A DNA stretch of 63,368 bases from a virus (IMGVR_UViG_3300027971_000057:1-63368); one strand, 5' to 3'. Counted from the first letter of the stretch, positions 14,131 through 20,922 are shown. Notes: a model not told the origin generated them from the letters alone. Numbers and translations: made by a program.

Positions 14131-14907
14131 ATGAGTAAAAACGAAGTGTTGGGCTACGTGGTCTACGAAGGCCCGAGCGCTGTGGATGGCGCTCCGATTG
14201 TGGTGATCGTCAACAAAATCGAGGGCGATAGCGAGAACGACAAGACGGGCGGTCTCGTGCAGACCTTCATCATCCGTAGCGACATCCCTCCTTACGATGC
14301 GCTCAAGAGCGGGGATGACGCCTCGGTGTGCGGTGACTGCAAGCATCGCCCTGTCCTTGCCGAAGAGAGCGGCGATCCGCCGTGCTACGTCAACGTGCTG
14401 TGGTCTGTGCGTGCCGTGTACGACGCCTACAAGCGTGGCCGCTACACCAAGGTCACCCCGGCACAAGCAGGACGCCTACTCAAGGGCAAGCGCATCCGCC
14501 TCGGAACCTACGGGGATCCGGGCGCTGCACCGCTCAAGATGTGGCAAGCCCTGATCGCCTTCGCCGATGGGCACACGGGCTACACCCACCTGTGGCAGCG
14601 CTGGACGCACCACGCCACACGCAAGGCATGGCAGAAGTTGGTCATGGCAAGCGTGGACAGCGTCGGTGAGTACCTCATCGCCAAGTCTCTGGGATGGCGC
14701 ACATTCAGGGTGGCTACGGACTGGTACAAGATCGACAACGAGATCCGCTGCCCTGCATCGAAGGAGGCGGGCAACAAGACCACCTGTGCAGAGTGCATCC
14801 TGTGCGGCGGGACTACCACCCAGACCGAGAAGGACATCCTGATCATCGACCACGCTAGGGGTTTCGGCAAGCGCGTGATCCCGATACTGGCTGCTGTCGC
14901 AGCGTAA
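14131..14907 (+). CDS. Conserved phage/plasmid protein with cysteine clusters
   Basis: The 258-residue protein has two likely metal-binding clusters: CGDCKHRP near residue 71 with a later Cys, and CPASKEAGNKTTCAECILCGG near residue 209. Between them lie RLGTYGDPGAAPLKMW and HTGYTHLWQRW, a pattern I recognise from a widespread uncharacterised phage and plasmid family. ATG 14131 follows TTGGAGAG. It stands next to the putative origin, and zinc-binding proteins at that position may handle DNA, but no activity is known to me. Confidence 0.7.
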   Translation: MSKNEVLGYVVYEGPSAVDGAPIVVIVNKIEGDSENDKTGGLVQTFIIRSDIPPYDALKSGDDASVCGDCKHRPVLAEESGDPPCYVNVLWSVRAVYDAYKRGRYTKVTPAQAGRLLKGKRIRLGTYGDPGAAPLKMWQALIAFADGHTGYTHLWQRWTHHATRKAWQKLVMASVDSVGEYLIAKSLGWRTFRVATDWYKIDNEIRCPASKEAGNKTTCAECILCGGTTTQTEKDILIIDHARGFGKRVIPILAAVAA

Positions 14908-14920
14908 TCAGTCACCAACC

Positions 14921-14945
14921 ATTCGAGGACATTGTGTCCTCGAAT
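14921..14945. repeat. Palindrome family 1, copy 7 (centre TTG)
   Basis: Perfect 11-base arms around TTG, 13 bases after a stop codon. It is followed by CAACCCAGAGGAG, the ribosome-binding site of the next gene. Confidence 0.9.
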
Positions 14946-14965
14946 CAACCCAGAGGAGAGAGAAG

Positions 14966-15172
14966 ATGAGTTTGAAACGTCTACACACATTCGCAACGCT
15001 TACTACTGATGCGCTGACCACGAAGGTATTCAAAGATACCGAATGGGGCGAGTATGTCGTCAGGCTATACCGCAACGGCATCGAGCAGGTAATGGCTAGT
15101 TACCATACCATCGACGAAGAAGACGCAGTATCTACTGCATGGGCAATGATTAACCAAGGAGAGAAAGTATGA
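14966..15172 (+). CDS. Small early protein, unknown
   Basis: The 68-residue protein (MSLKRLHTFATLTTDALTTK...) has mixed composition with an acidic middle (HTIDEEDAVSTAW). A strong AGAGGAGAG ribosome-binding site precedes ATG 14966, and palindrome copy 7 lies just upstream. It overlaps the next gene by ATGA, so the two are coupled. No motif recognised. Confidence 0.6.
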   Translation: MSLKRLHTFATLTTDALTTKVFKDTEWGEYVVRLYRNGIEQVMASYHTIDEEDAVSTAWAMINQGEKV

Positions 15173-15435
15173 AGAACTACATAGTGTGGGACGTACTGAC
15201 CCGCGACTGGTGGGACGGCAACGAATTCAGCAGCAAGCCACCGCTCGTGGTCGATGCGTCAACGCTGGCGGCACTACGTCAGACCTACAAGGGACGCAAG
15301 ACCCTGCTTGAGACCGAGGTGGTGTCGTTGCCGACCATCACCGAGGAAGAGTTCGAGCGACAGAAGGCAGAGAAAGAACCCACGCCCTTCATGCCGTGGA
15401 TACGCAAGTCGAAGCAACGCACCGACTGCTATTGA
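15169..15435 (+). CDS. Small early protein, unknown
   Basis: The 88-residue protein starts MKNYIVWDVLTRDWWDGNEF and has an acidic helix (TITEEEFERQKAEKE) near the C-terminus. It is coupled to the gene before by an ATGA overlap. No signal peptide, metal or nucleotide motif is visible. It ends shortly before the first member of the second hairpin family. Function unknown. Confidence 0.6.
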   Translation: MKNYIVWDVLTRDWWDGNEFSSKPPLVVDASTLAALRQTYKGRKTLLETEVVSLPTITEEEFERQKAEKEPTPFMPWIRKSKQRTDCY

Positions 15436-15444
15436 TAGACCGCC

Positions 15445-15484
15445 GCCAGTCGGTCACTGGCAACCAACCTAACGGGCAACGCCC
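15445..15484 (+). repeat. Leader hairpin family 2, copy 1
   Basis: GCCAGT, loop CGGTC, ACTGGC (15445-15461) is followed by a short GGGC-AAC-GCCC stem (15474-15484) and at once by AAGGAG. The two hairpins sit directly before the ribosome-binding site of the 205-residue gene and recur at 17955-17990. Confidence 0.8.
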
Positions 15485-15498
15485 AAGGAGAAACTGAA

Positions 15499-16116
15499 AT
15501 GGCTAAGGCACAAACTTTCGCGCAGCGCGTCAAGGCTGACACCACCACCAACGCAGGGATCCGCCACATGATGGTGATCCGTAGCGACAACATCGCCCAC
15601 CCCGAGGTGAAGCGTGTGTTCAACGCGATCCCTGCCGCGTATAAGCGGGAACGCAACTGGTGCAACAAGGCGATGGACTACGTCGGCCCCAACCAGAAGA
15701 TCTACGTGGACGCGAGCCAGCACTCATCCATCGTGAGTATCTACATCACGATCTACGATCTGGACGACCTGAAGACGGACAAGCGGCTGTCGCGCTTGCT
15801 CACCACCTTCCTCACGCCCGAGTGGGTGGCTATGCCCACGACGGACAACGCTGGCTCCGAACGCTATCGTGGGCGTACGTACACGTTCAACAAGACGACG
15901 CCTATCCACACCAAGGAGACGCACCCATCAGTCAAGTGGCTGCGTAAGAACGACAAGCAGTCATGGGATCTCGACGACCACATGAAGAAACCTCTGACCA
16001 TCCGCGTATCGGTGAGCGGCTACGTCAAGGAGGACAACACCACGTGCCGCATCGAGACGGTGGAGGTGCGCGAAGAGGTCATCAAGACCGAGGTCAAGCG
16101 GCTGGTCTGCGCCTGA
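15499..16116 (+). CDS. Early protein of 205 residues, unknown
   Basis: The protein begins MAKAQTFAQRVKADTTTNAG and is basic, with aromatic and beta-forming stretches (SIVSIYITIYDLDDL, RYRGRTYTFNKTT). No catalytic or metal motif is evident. ATG 15499 has AAGGAG nine bases upstream, presented by a two-hairpin leader. The gene ends before palindrome copy 8. No family recognised; expressed with the early small genes. Confidence 0.6.
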   Translation: MAKAQTFAQRVKADTTTNAGIRHMMVIRSDNIAHPEVKRVFNAIPAAYKRERNWCNKAMDYVGPNQKIYVDASQHSSIVSIYITIYDLDDLKTDKRLSRLLTTFLTPEWVAMPTTDNAGSERYRGRTYTFNKTTPIHTKETHPSVKWLRKNDKQSWDLDDHMKKPLTIRVSVSGYVKEDNTTCRIETVEVREEVIKTEVKRLVCA

Positions 16117-16129
16117 CGGGTGACGGACG

Positions 16130-16154
16130 ATTCGAGGACATAGTGTCCTCGAAT
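16130..16154. repeat. Palindrome family 1, copy 8 (centre TAG)
   Basis: Perfect 11-base arms around TAG, 13 bases after a stop codon. CAATCAACAACAGGAG follows as the ribosome-binding site for the 56-residue gene. Confidence 0.9.
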
Positions 16155-16176
16155 CAATCAACAACAGGAGAAAGCA

Positions 16177-16347
16177 ATGAAGTTTGAGATCGTAATCAGA
16201 GCGGTAGTAACCAAGGTCGCCGTCATCGAGTCGGACGACAGAGAGACCGCAATCGGCATCGCAATGGACGAGTTCACCACCGAGCACGACCCATACGACG
16301 ATGAGAAGTACGAGCAGGACGTTATCAGCATCAAGGAGATGAAATGA
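16177..16347 (+). CDS. Very small acidic early protein, unknown
   Basis: The 56-residue product (MKFEIVIRAVVTKVAVIESD...) is a beta-strand start followed by an acidic region with YDDEKYEQD. ATG 16177 follows AACAGGAGAAAGCA, a strong ribosome-binding site just after palindrome copy 8. Its stop overlaps the start of a membrane peptide (ATGA). Short but supported by spacing, coupling and codon use like its neighbours. Function unknown. Confidence 0.55.
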   Translation: MKFEIVIRAVVTKVAVIESDDRETAIGIAMDEFTTEHDPYDDEKYEQDVISIKEMK

Positions 16348-16442
16348 AAGACAGAAACAAAACATGGGGGCATCCGATGGACTGGGTGCTGTTCGTGGGG
16401 TTCGTAGCGGTAGTCATCGCTGCGTGTATGGGTTGGATTTAA
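16344..16442 (+). CDS. 32-residue single-pass membrane peptide
   Basis: The peptide starts MKDRNKTWGHPMDW and continues with one hydrophobic segment (VLFVGFVAVVIAACMGWI) long enough to cross a membrane. It is coupled to the upstream gene through ATGAAATGA and followed by the next gene's ribosome-binding site. A small early membrane peptide could change the host membrane or block superinfection; this is inference. Its size makes it easy to miss. Confidence 0.5.
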   Translation: MKDRNKTWGHPMDWVLFVGFVAVVIAACMGWI

Positions 16443-16456
16443 CTAGGAGAACTGAA

Positions 16457-16675
16457 ATGAAGATGTATGAACTGATCAAGCCCGGAGCACGGGTCACGGT
16501 GTTCTGTGACCCAATAACTTGCGAACGTCTGGAGGGCATAGCCAAAGTCACCTCGGTGCTGCGCGTCGAGCCTTGGCAAGATGTCCACGGACGCAACATC
16601 GTGCGCTGCAACGTGCGCTTTCCGAAAGAACGTCACGGTCTCGTGCGTGACGTTTCCACACTAGCCCCCGCATAA
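16457..16675 (+). CDS. Small early protein, unknown
   Basis: The 72-residue protein begins MKMYELIKPGARVTVFCDPI and reads as a small beta barrel-like protein (GARVTVF, KVTSVLRVE, NIVRCNVRF). The start follows the repeated leader AGGAGAACTGAA. An in-frame ATG at 16364 lies inside the previous peptide and is unlikely. No motif recognised. Confidence 0.6.
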   Translation: MKMYELIKPGARVTVFCDPITCERLEGIAKVTSVLRVEPWQDVHGRNIVRCNVRFPKERHGLVRDVSTLAPA

Positions 16676-16686
16676 GGAGAACTGAA

Positions 16687-16887
16687 ATGCTTGTCGAACT
16701 CAACGATGACGAACTAGCGCTGATCAGCAGCGGATTGATGCAGTACGACCTTGCCCTAGCGCAGTGGCACAAGGCCAGCACCGAGGCCGACGAGGCCAAG
16801 CGGCTGGATGCGCTGATCGACAGGTCGATGGATCTGCGGCGCAAGTTGTGGAAGATCCGCCAGACGGCCAAGGCCACGCTGGTCTGA
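16687..16887 (+). CDS. Small helical early protein, unknown
   Basis: The 66-residue protein (MLVELNDDELALISSGLMQY...) is almost entirely helical, with an acidic N-terminal half and a basic C-terminus (MDLRRKLWKIRQTAK). The AGGAGAACTGAA leader precedes ATG 16687. It ends just before the first repeated promoter. Two-helix hairpin proteins of this size often bind another protein; no family is recognised. Confidence 0.6.
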   Translation: MLVELNDDELALISSGLMQYDLALAQWHKASTEADEAKRLDALIDRSMDLRRKLWKIRQTAKATLV

Positions 16888-16888
16888 T

Positions 16889-16915
16889 TCCCACACCTGT
16901 GGGAGCGTGTATAAT
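16889..16915 (+). promoter_or_regulatory. Repeated early promoter with dyad, copy 1
   Basis: A perfect TATAAT (16910-16915) has no TTGACA-like -35. In its place is a dyad TCCCACA-CC-TGTGGGA (16889-16904). The same block with the same spacing recurs at 17915-17941. Downstream GTTAGACACCG and a family 2 hairpin are also conserved, so dyad, -10 and leader form a duplicated unit. Confidence 0.7.
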
Positions 16916-16928
16916 GTTAGACACCGCA

Positions 16929-16945
16929 GCCAGTCGGTCACTGGC
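16929..16945 (+). repeat. Leader hairpin family 2, copy 2
   Basis: GCCAGT, loop CGGTC, ACTGGC. It lies in the predicted 5' leader just after the repeated promoter and ends shortly before CCCAAGGAG. Here the GGGC-AAC-GCCC stem is missing. Confidence 0.75.
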
Positions 16946-16965
16946 ACAACCCAAGGAGAAATCAA

Positions 16966-17238
16966 ATGCGGTACTACATCGGAACAGTCGCCAACTTCTT
17001 TAACGAAAGGGAATTCCACACGCCTGTTAGGTTCTGCACCACAGGCGAGCCATACGACGCGCTCCACGCCATAGCGAAAACATTCTGGGGTAAGTCAGCC
17101 ACCCCCACGAACAGCATCTACAGCGATGAGGCGTGGGACTTCGGAGACATCATCGTCGCAGGAGAAATTCATCTGGAGGTAACCAAGGAGGAGTTCGACA
17201 AGATGTTCATCTTCCCGCACCTCGGAGAAACAGTTTAA
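16966..17238 (+). CDS. Small early protein, unknown
   Basis: The 90-residue protein (MRYYIGTVANFFNEREFHTP...) is mixed alpha/beta with an acidic C-terminal half (HLEVTKEEFDKMF). It is the first gene after the repeated promoter, with AAGGAG before ATG 16966. Degenerate palindrome copy 9 follows its stop. No recognisable family. Confidence 0.6.
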   Translation: MRYYIGTVANFFNEREFHTPVRFCTTGEPYDALHAIAKTFWGKSATPTNSIYSDEAWDFGDIIVAGEIHLEVTKEEFDKMFIFPHLGETV

Positions 17239-17240
17239 GC

Positions 17241-17266
17241 AATAAGAGGACAGTCTGTCCCCGAAT
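17241..17266. repeat. Palindrome family 1, copy 9 (degenerate)
   Basis: AAGAGGACA, centre GTC, TGTCCCCGAAT. Both arms carry changes that break pairing, so it appears to be a decayed copy. Confidence 0.6.
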
Positions 17267-17271
17267 CCGCC

Positions 17272-17289
17272 GCCAGTCGGTCTACTGGC
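17272..17289 (+). repeat. Leader hairpin family 2, copy 3
   Basis: GCCAGT, loop CGGTCT, ACTGGC. The stem is conserved, and the loop is one base longer than in the other three copies. It stands directly after degenerate palindrome copy 9 and before the next gene. Confidence 0.75.
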
Positions 17290-17319
17290 ACTTTGTTATT
17301 ACCTTTGGAGAAATGAATC

Positions 17320-17901
17320 ATGAACGCAAACACTAACATCAACGTCCTCGGCGGCATCCTCGATGCCATGCTCGCTAACTTGGTCGAGACCATCGACAAG
17401 CGTGTCGAGGCCAAGGTGTTCACCCTGACCGAGCGCATCATGGCGCTGGAGATCGACAACGCCGCGTTGCAGATCTTGTTGACCAACTCCAAGGACGCCA
17501 CGCCTGTCGTCCGCCCCACGGACGATGTGATCCTGCGTCTCGACAAGTTGGAAGAGCGCCTGTCTGGTGAGCAGCCTGACACCAAGTTCAGCCTGTCCAT
17601 TCTGGACTGCGAGGAGTTCCGCGCAGCGGTGATCAAGATCGTCAACACCCATACGATGGGCGACGAGTTCCTCAACCCACTCATCGACGCGCTCATCGAC
17701 TGCGATACCTTCAATGACAAGGTCAAGGAGATTGCATCAGGCGAAGTGGGGTCGTCAATCGAGGACGCGATGTCCGACCACTGCTCTGACTACGAGCACG
17801 ACGACATCCACGAGACGGGCGACCACGAGGTCGATGAAGATGCGGTGAAAGACATCATCAAGGAGGTGCTCAACAACTCCACCATCAGCATCAAGATCTA
17901 A
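17320..17901 (+). CDS. Acidic early protein with coiled-coil part, unknown
   Basis: The 193-residue protein starts MNANTNINVLGGILDAMLAN. Residues about 15-60 and 65-85 look like coiled coil (LTERIMALEIDNAALQILL, LRLDKLEERL). The C-terminal third is strongly acidic and His-rich (DYEHDDIHETGDHEVDED). TTTGGAG precedes ATG 17320. No known family. An acidic tail may mimic DNA or bind a basic partner, which is speculation. Confidence 0.6.
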   Translation: MNANTNINVLGGILDAMLANLVETIDKRVEAKVFTLTERIMALEIDNAALQILLTNSKDATPVVRPTDDVILRLDKLEERLSGEQPDTKFSLSILDCEEFRAAVIKIVNTHTMGDEFLNPLIDALIDCDTFNDKVKEIASGEVGSSIEDAMSDHCSDYEHDDIHETGDHEVDEDAVKDIIKEVLNNSTISIKI

Positions 17902-17913
17902 GTGACAACCCTG

Positions 17914-17941
17914 CTCCCACACCTGTGGGAGCGTGTATAAT
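17914..17941 (+). promoter_or_regulatory. Repeated early promoter with dyad, copy 2
   Basis: CTCCCACA-CC-TGTGGGAG (17914-17931) precedes TATAAT (17936-17941) and GTTAGACACCG. It is nearly identical to the copy at 16889-16915, with the dyad extended by one pair. It would drive the DUF932-type gene. Confidence 0.7.
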
Positions 17942-17954
17942 GTTAGACACCGCC

Positions 17955-17990
17955 GCCAGTCGGACACTGGCAACTTAACGGGCAACGCCC
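17955..17990 (+). repeat. Leader hairpin family 2, copy 4
   Basis: GCCAGT-CGGAC-ACTGGC (17955-17971) is followed by GGGC-AAC-GCCC (17980-17990) and AAGGAG. It has the same two-hairpin leader as copy 1 at 15445-15484, here downstream of the repeated promoter. Confidence 0.8.
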
Positions 17991-18002
17991 AAGGAGATAG
18001 AA

Positions 18003-18980
18003 ATGGCTCACCAAATCGCATTCAACAGCAACGGAACCGCTCAATACGCCAGCACGGAGCGTGAGTGGCATGGCCTCGGTCAGTTGATGACTCGCGGCGC
18101 ACTTGTCGAGGAGTGGCAGCAGGCTTCGGGGATGCTGTACGAAGTGCAGCGCGGCTTCGTTCGCTTCGCTACCGCGCACGGTCAGGCGGCAGAGGACATG
18201 GGCAAGATCGACGACAAGGTCGTCCTGTTCCGCTCGGATACCAAGCAGCACCTCGGTGTTGTGTCGGACAGTTACAAGGTCGTGCAGCCCAAGGAAGTGC
18301 TTGAGTTCTTCCGCGATTGGGCGGATCAGGGTGGCCTGACCATCGAGTCGGCTGGCGTGCTGTTCGGAGGCAAGCGCTACTTCGCCACCGCCAAGTTGGG
18401 CGAGGGTGTGGATCTGGGCGGCAAGCACAAGGACAAGGTCGTGCCTTACGCCTTGCTCTCTACGTCGGCGGATGGCAGTCTCGCCACCGAGTGCCGCTGG
18501 ACTACGGTTCGCACGGTGTGCAACAACACGCTGACGATGGCGCGTAACTCGGCGGCTTGCCACCGCACCACCCACCGCTCGAAATTCCAGCCCAACGAGG
18601 CTCGCAAGAGTGTCGAGGCAGCGAACGCCGAGTTCGGTGCGTTCATGGAGATGGCGCGTGACCTCGCCATGATCAAGGTCAACGCCGAGAAGGCGCAAGA
18701 CCTGACGCTTCGCCTGTTCAAGGCGGGCAAGAAGGACGACGACGCAATCCGTGCGTCGGCTGGGTACAACCGCGTGTTGGGCCTGTTCGGTGGCGACGGC
18801 AAGGGATCGCTGCTCGACACCGCGTTCGAGACGGGCTGGGGATGGTTGAATGCCGTGACGGAAAATTTTGACCAGCACGTTCGGTCTCAGTCAGAAGAGA
18901 ACCGAATCGCCTCAGCCCTCTGGGGCCAAGGTGACGACATGAAGCAGAAGGCGCTGGAGTTGGTTACTGCCCTGCTGTAA
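18003..18980 (+). CDS. DUF932 family protein (phage/plasmid TIGR03299 type)
   Basis: The 325-residue protein begins MAHQIAFNSNGTAQYASTER and has the family segments WHGLGQLM, DSYKVVQPKEVLEFFRDW, TECRWTTVRTVCNNTLTMA and AFETGWGWLNAVTENFDQH. The family is common in phages and conjugative plasmids, and its biochemical role is unknown to me. Length is normal. It has its own promoter and two-hairpin leader, suggesting high early expression. Its 3' end overlaps the convergent endonuclease gene by 17 bases. Confidence 0.85.
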   Translation: MAHQIAFNSNGTAQYASTEREWHGLGQLMTRGALVEEWQQASGMLYEVQRGFVRFATAHGQAAEDMGKIDDKVVLFRSDTKQHLGVVSDSYKVVQPKEVLEFFRDWADQGGLTIESAGVLFGGKRYFATAKLGEGVDLGGKHKDKVVPYALLSTSADGSLATECRWTTVRTVCNNTLTMARNSAACHRTTHRSKFQPNEARKSVEAANAEFGAFMEMARDLAMIKVNAEKAQDLTLRLFKAGKKDDDAIRASAGYNRVLGLFGGDGKGSLLDTAFETGWGWLNAVTENFDQHVRSQSEENRIASALWGQGDDMKQKALELVTALL

Positions 18981-19500
18981 GCGCAGCATAGAACGACGCC
19001 ACTTGTTGCAGTTCCTCGATGGTGGCGTCGGTTTTTATACGGTTGGCTTTGCGGGATACGACCAGCACGTTGCCCCTCACGTATCCAAGACTGGGCACGA
19101 TCCGGTCTAGTTCGGGAGAGGCATCACTAGCCAGCTCTTTCGCAACGCGCAGGGGGATACCCAGCACAGGGCAAGTCACGGGGATCACTACATCTGCCGC
19201 AACCAAAGCGAACGCTAATCCCTTGGCCTTTGCCCTGCTCCTCGCACGCACAAGCATATGCACTACAGGACGGACTTGCCGTGACTCCCGCATCCGCTCT
19301 GCCATGTAGGCGTTGTTCTTTTGGCGTAAAGCAGGGTCGGCTTGTATCGCTTCGCGGCGCTTCTTATCGTGGCGCTTTACCTGTTCTCGTCTGCGGGCAA
19401 ACGACTCGGCGCTTACCCAGTGCTCAAGCCTTCCTGCCGCGCCCTTTCGGTATCCCCGAAAAACCAAACCGTCCTCACGGACATCACCAACTTTATACAT
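18964..19500 (-). CDS. HNH-type (putative homing) endonuclease, antisense in early block
   Basis: The 178-residue protein has a basic N-terminus and a C-terminal nuclease-like domain: CPVLGIPLRVA, SPELDRIVPSLGYVRGNVLV, ANRIKTDATIEEL. The same pattern occurs in the products at 25080-25685 and 60627-61154. It is the only clear leftward gene inside the rightward block and overlaps the DUF932 gene tail to tail, as expected for a selfish insertion. Activity is inferred from motif similarity. Confidence 0.65.
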   Translation of the reverse strand: MYKVGDVREDGLVFRGYRKGAAGRLEHWVSAESFARRREQVKRHDKKRREAIQADPALRQKNNAYMAERMRESRQVRPVVHMLVRARSRAKAKGLAFALVAADVVIPVTCPVLGIPLRVAKELASDASPELDRIVPSLGYVRGNVLVVSRKANRIKTDATIEELQQVASFYAALTAGQ

Positions 19501-19565
19501 ACAACCTCTGGGGCACAGTTAACACTACACTATGCTAACATAGCCCCACTAACTGGAGAACTGAG

Positions 19566-19745
19566 ATGGAAAAGAAAGACGACGACAAGCGCATCCGCAA
19601 CATGATGTATCTCATCCAAGAAGAAGAGATGAAACTGTTGGCCGAGGGGGTGCGCCAGCGTGCCATCGAGAACTCGGCGTGGGCACGGGTCAGGGATCTG
19701 ATGGTGCGCCTCGATGTGAAACCACCAAAGAAGGGGAAGAAATGA
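19566..19745 (+). CDS. Small charged helical protein, unknown
   Basis: The 59-residue protein (MEKKDDDKRIRNMMYLIQEE...) is highly charged and helical with a basic C-terminus (KPPKKGKK). ACTGGAGAACTGAG precedes ATG 19566. A small dyad CTATG-CTAA-CATAG lies just upstream at 19531-19544. It overlaps the next gene by ATGA. No family recognised. Confidence 0.6.
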   Translation: MEKKDDDKRIRNMMYLIQEEEMKLLAEGVRQRAIENSAWARVRDLMVRLDVKPPKKGKK

Positions 19746-19957
19746 CTGGCTCATGGCTCGACTGCCCAGACCCACCTGACTCAGACCCAGCGTGGGAGTA
19801 CACCGACGCTGACGAGGAAGCGGAGTGGCTCGAAGAGATGGAGCGCGAAGAGGCGCGACTCGCAGAGGAAGAGGAGGAGCGCCTAGCAAAAGAGGAGGAC
19901 GAGCGCCTAGCAAAAGAGGAAGCGGGGGAACCCCCCGACTCAACGGGTGACGCATGA
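19742..19957 (+). CDS. Glu-rich acidic protein with tandem repeat, unknown
   Basis: The 71-residue product starts MTGSWLDCPDPPDSDPAWEY. The second half is nearly all Glu, Arg, Leu and Ala, with the 8-residue unit ERLAKEED tandemly repeated. The result is a very acidic single helix. It is coupled by ATGA overlaps on both sides. Strongly acidic small phage proteins can mimic DNA and block host enzymes; that is only a possibility here. Confidence 0.6.
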   Translation: MTGSWLDCPDPPDSDPAWEYTDADEEAEWLEEMEREEARLAEEEEERLAKEEDERLAKEEAGEPPDSTGDA

Positions 19958-20706
19958 AAAAAGCCAAGTACATGGATCTCACGCCCAACGAGATCAACAA
20001 CAGGCTGGCTAAACGCAAACTGCCCAAGCAAGTGGAGAACCTCATCCGAGATGAGGTTCTCCAGAAGAAGGAACAGCAAAGGGTCAGTAGGCTAAAGAAG
20101 GTACAGCACACCAAGCAGTGGCGCGAGGTACTCAACCCTGCCCGCTACGAGCGCAAGACGCTGCACTCGATGATCAAGTACGAACAGGCCAAGCCCGCGC
20201 CATGCGAGCAAAGGCTAGAGGCGTATGGGTCGTATCTGCGCGTGGTCGAGAAGGCCATTGGTCAGATCGAGCGCTGCAAACTCATGGGCGGTCTGCTGCC
20301 AGCGCAAGCCAGCGAGGAACTACAACTACCAAACAAGGGGAAGCATTGGGTGGACTGGGTTCCACCATCGGTACAGAACAAGATACAAGGAAAGTTCTTG
20401 GCGCTGCCTTCAGAGAGACACAGGAAGTACAAGTGCGTGTTCGCACGCATCGCTCCGACTGAAGATACCGCTGAGAACAAGCAACGCTTGCTCCAGCGCA
20501 CGATGGCAGAACTCCAGCGCGAACAGGCAAAGGTGGAATTCGACCCAACCCCAACCAGAAAGGAACGCATCACGCGAATCAAAACGGTACTGAAGAAGAT
20601 CGAGGCCATCGAGGACGGGGCAGTTGTGCCAAAGACATGGCACGCGCTCATGCCCCCACTTGAGAAGCCCAAGAAGAAAAAGAAAATCCCCGAAACCAAC
20701 GTCTAA
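19954..20706 (+). CDS. Basic helical protein, unknown
   Basis: The 250-residue protein begins MKKAKYMDLTPNEINNRLAK and is Lys/Arg/Gln-rich with long helices. It ends in a Lys tract (KPKKKKKIPETNV). A central WVDWVPPSVQNKI stretch may be a small globular part. It directly follows the very acidic protein with an ATGA overlap, so an acidic/basic pair that binds each other is a reasonable idea. DNA or RNA binding is possible from the charge. No family recognised. Confidence 0.6.
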   Translation: MKKAKYMDLTPNEINNRLAKRKLPKQVENLIRDEVLQKKEQQRVSRLKKVQHTKQWREVLNPARYERKTLHSMIKYEQAKPAPCEQRLEAYGSYLRVVEKAIGQIERCKLMGGLLPAQASEELQLPNKGKHWVDWVPPSVQNKIQGKFLALPSERHRKYKCVFARIAPTEDTAENKQRLLQRTMAELQREQAKVEFDPTPTRKERITRIKTVLKKIEAIEDGAVVPKTWHALMPPLEKPKKKKKIPETNV

Positions 20707-20709
20707 TCA

Positions 20710-20738
20710 TTGACACGTAGACCCGCTGGGTCTATCGT
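20710..20738 (+). promoter_or_regulatory. Candidate sigma70 promoter with overlapping dyad
   Basis: TTGACA (20710-20715), a 17-base spacer, and TATCGT (20733-20738). A perfect dyad AGACCC-GCT-GGGTCT fills the spacer (20719-20733), a natural operator position. It lies between the basic 250-residue gene and the 54-residue gene. Confidence 0.55.
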
Positions 20739-20757
20739 TAAACCTCAAAGGATCGAA

Positions 20758-20922
20758 ATGAAAGTTGACCAATTGGCGCGTGTGCGTCGGCTATTTGACG
20801 CTCAAAAAGTTTTTGTCTCCCCAGAAATCAACCGCATCAACCAACGCAAGTGGGTCGCAGCGGTGCGGATGCTGGGTGACAAGTGGCTACTCGCTAACAA
20901 CGTAGAACGTAAAGGAAACTGA
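20758..20922 (+). CDS. Small basic protein, unknown
   Basis: The 54-residue protein (MKVDQLARVRRLFDAQKVFV...) has basic helices and ends NNVERKGN. AAAGGATCGAA precedes ATG 20758; an in-frame start at 20710 would overlap the candidate promoter. It is followed one base later by the next gene. Function unknown. Confidence 0.6.
   Translation: MKVDQLARVRRLFDAQKVFVSPEINRINQRKWVAAVRMLGDKWLLANNVERKGN

Noticed and set aside
12313-17266. CRISPR-like array from the repeated 25-base palindromes
   Set aside because: Spacing is irregular (tens to over 1000 bases), genes lie between the copies, and no cas genes are present.
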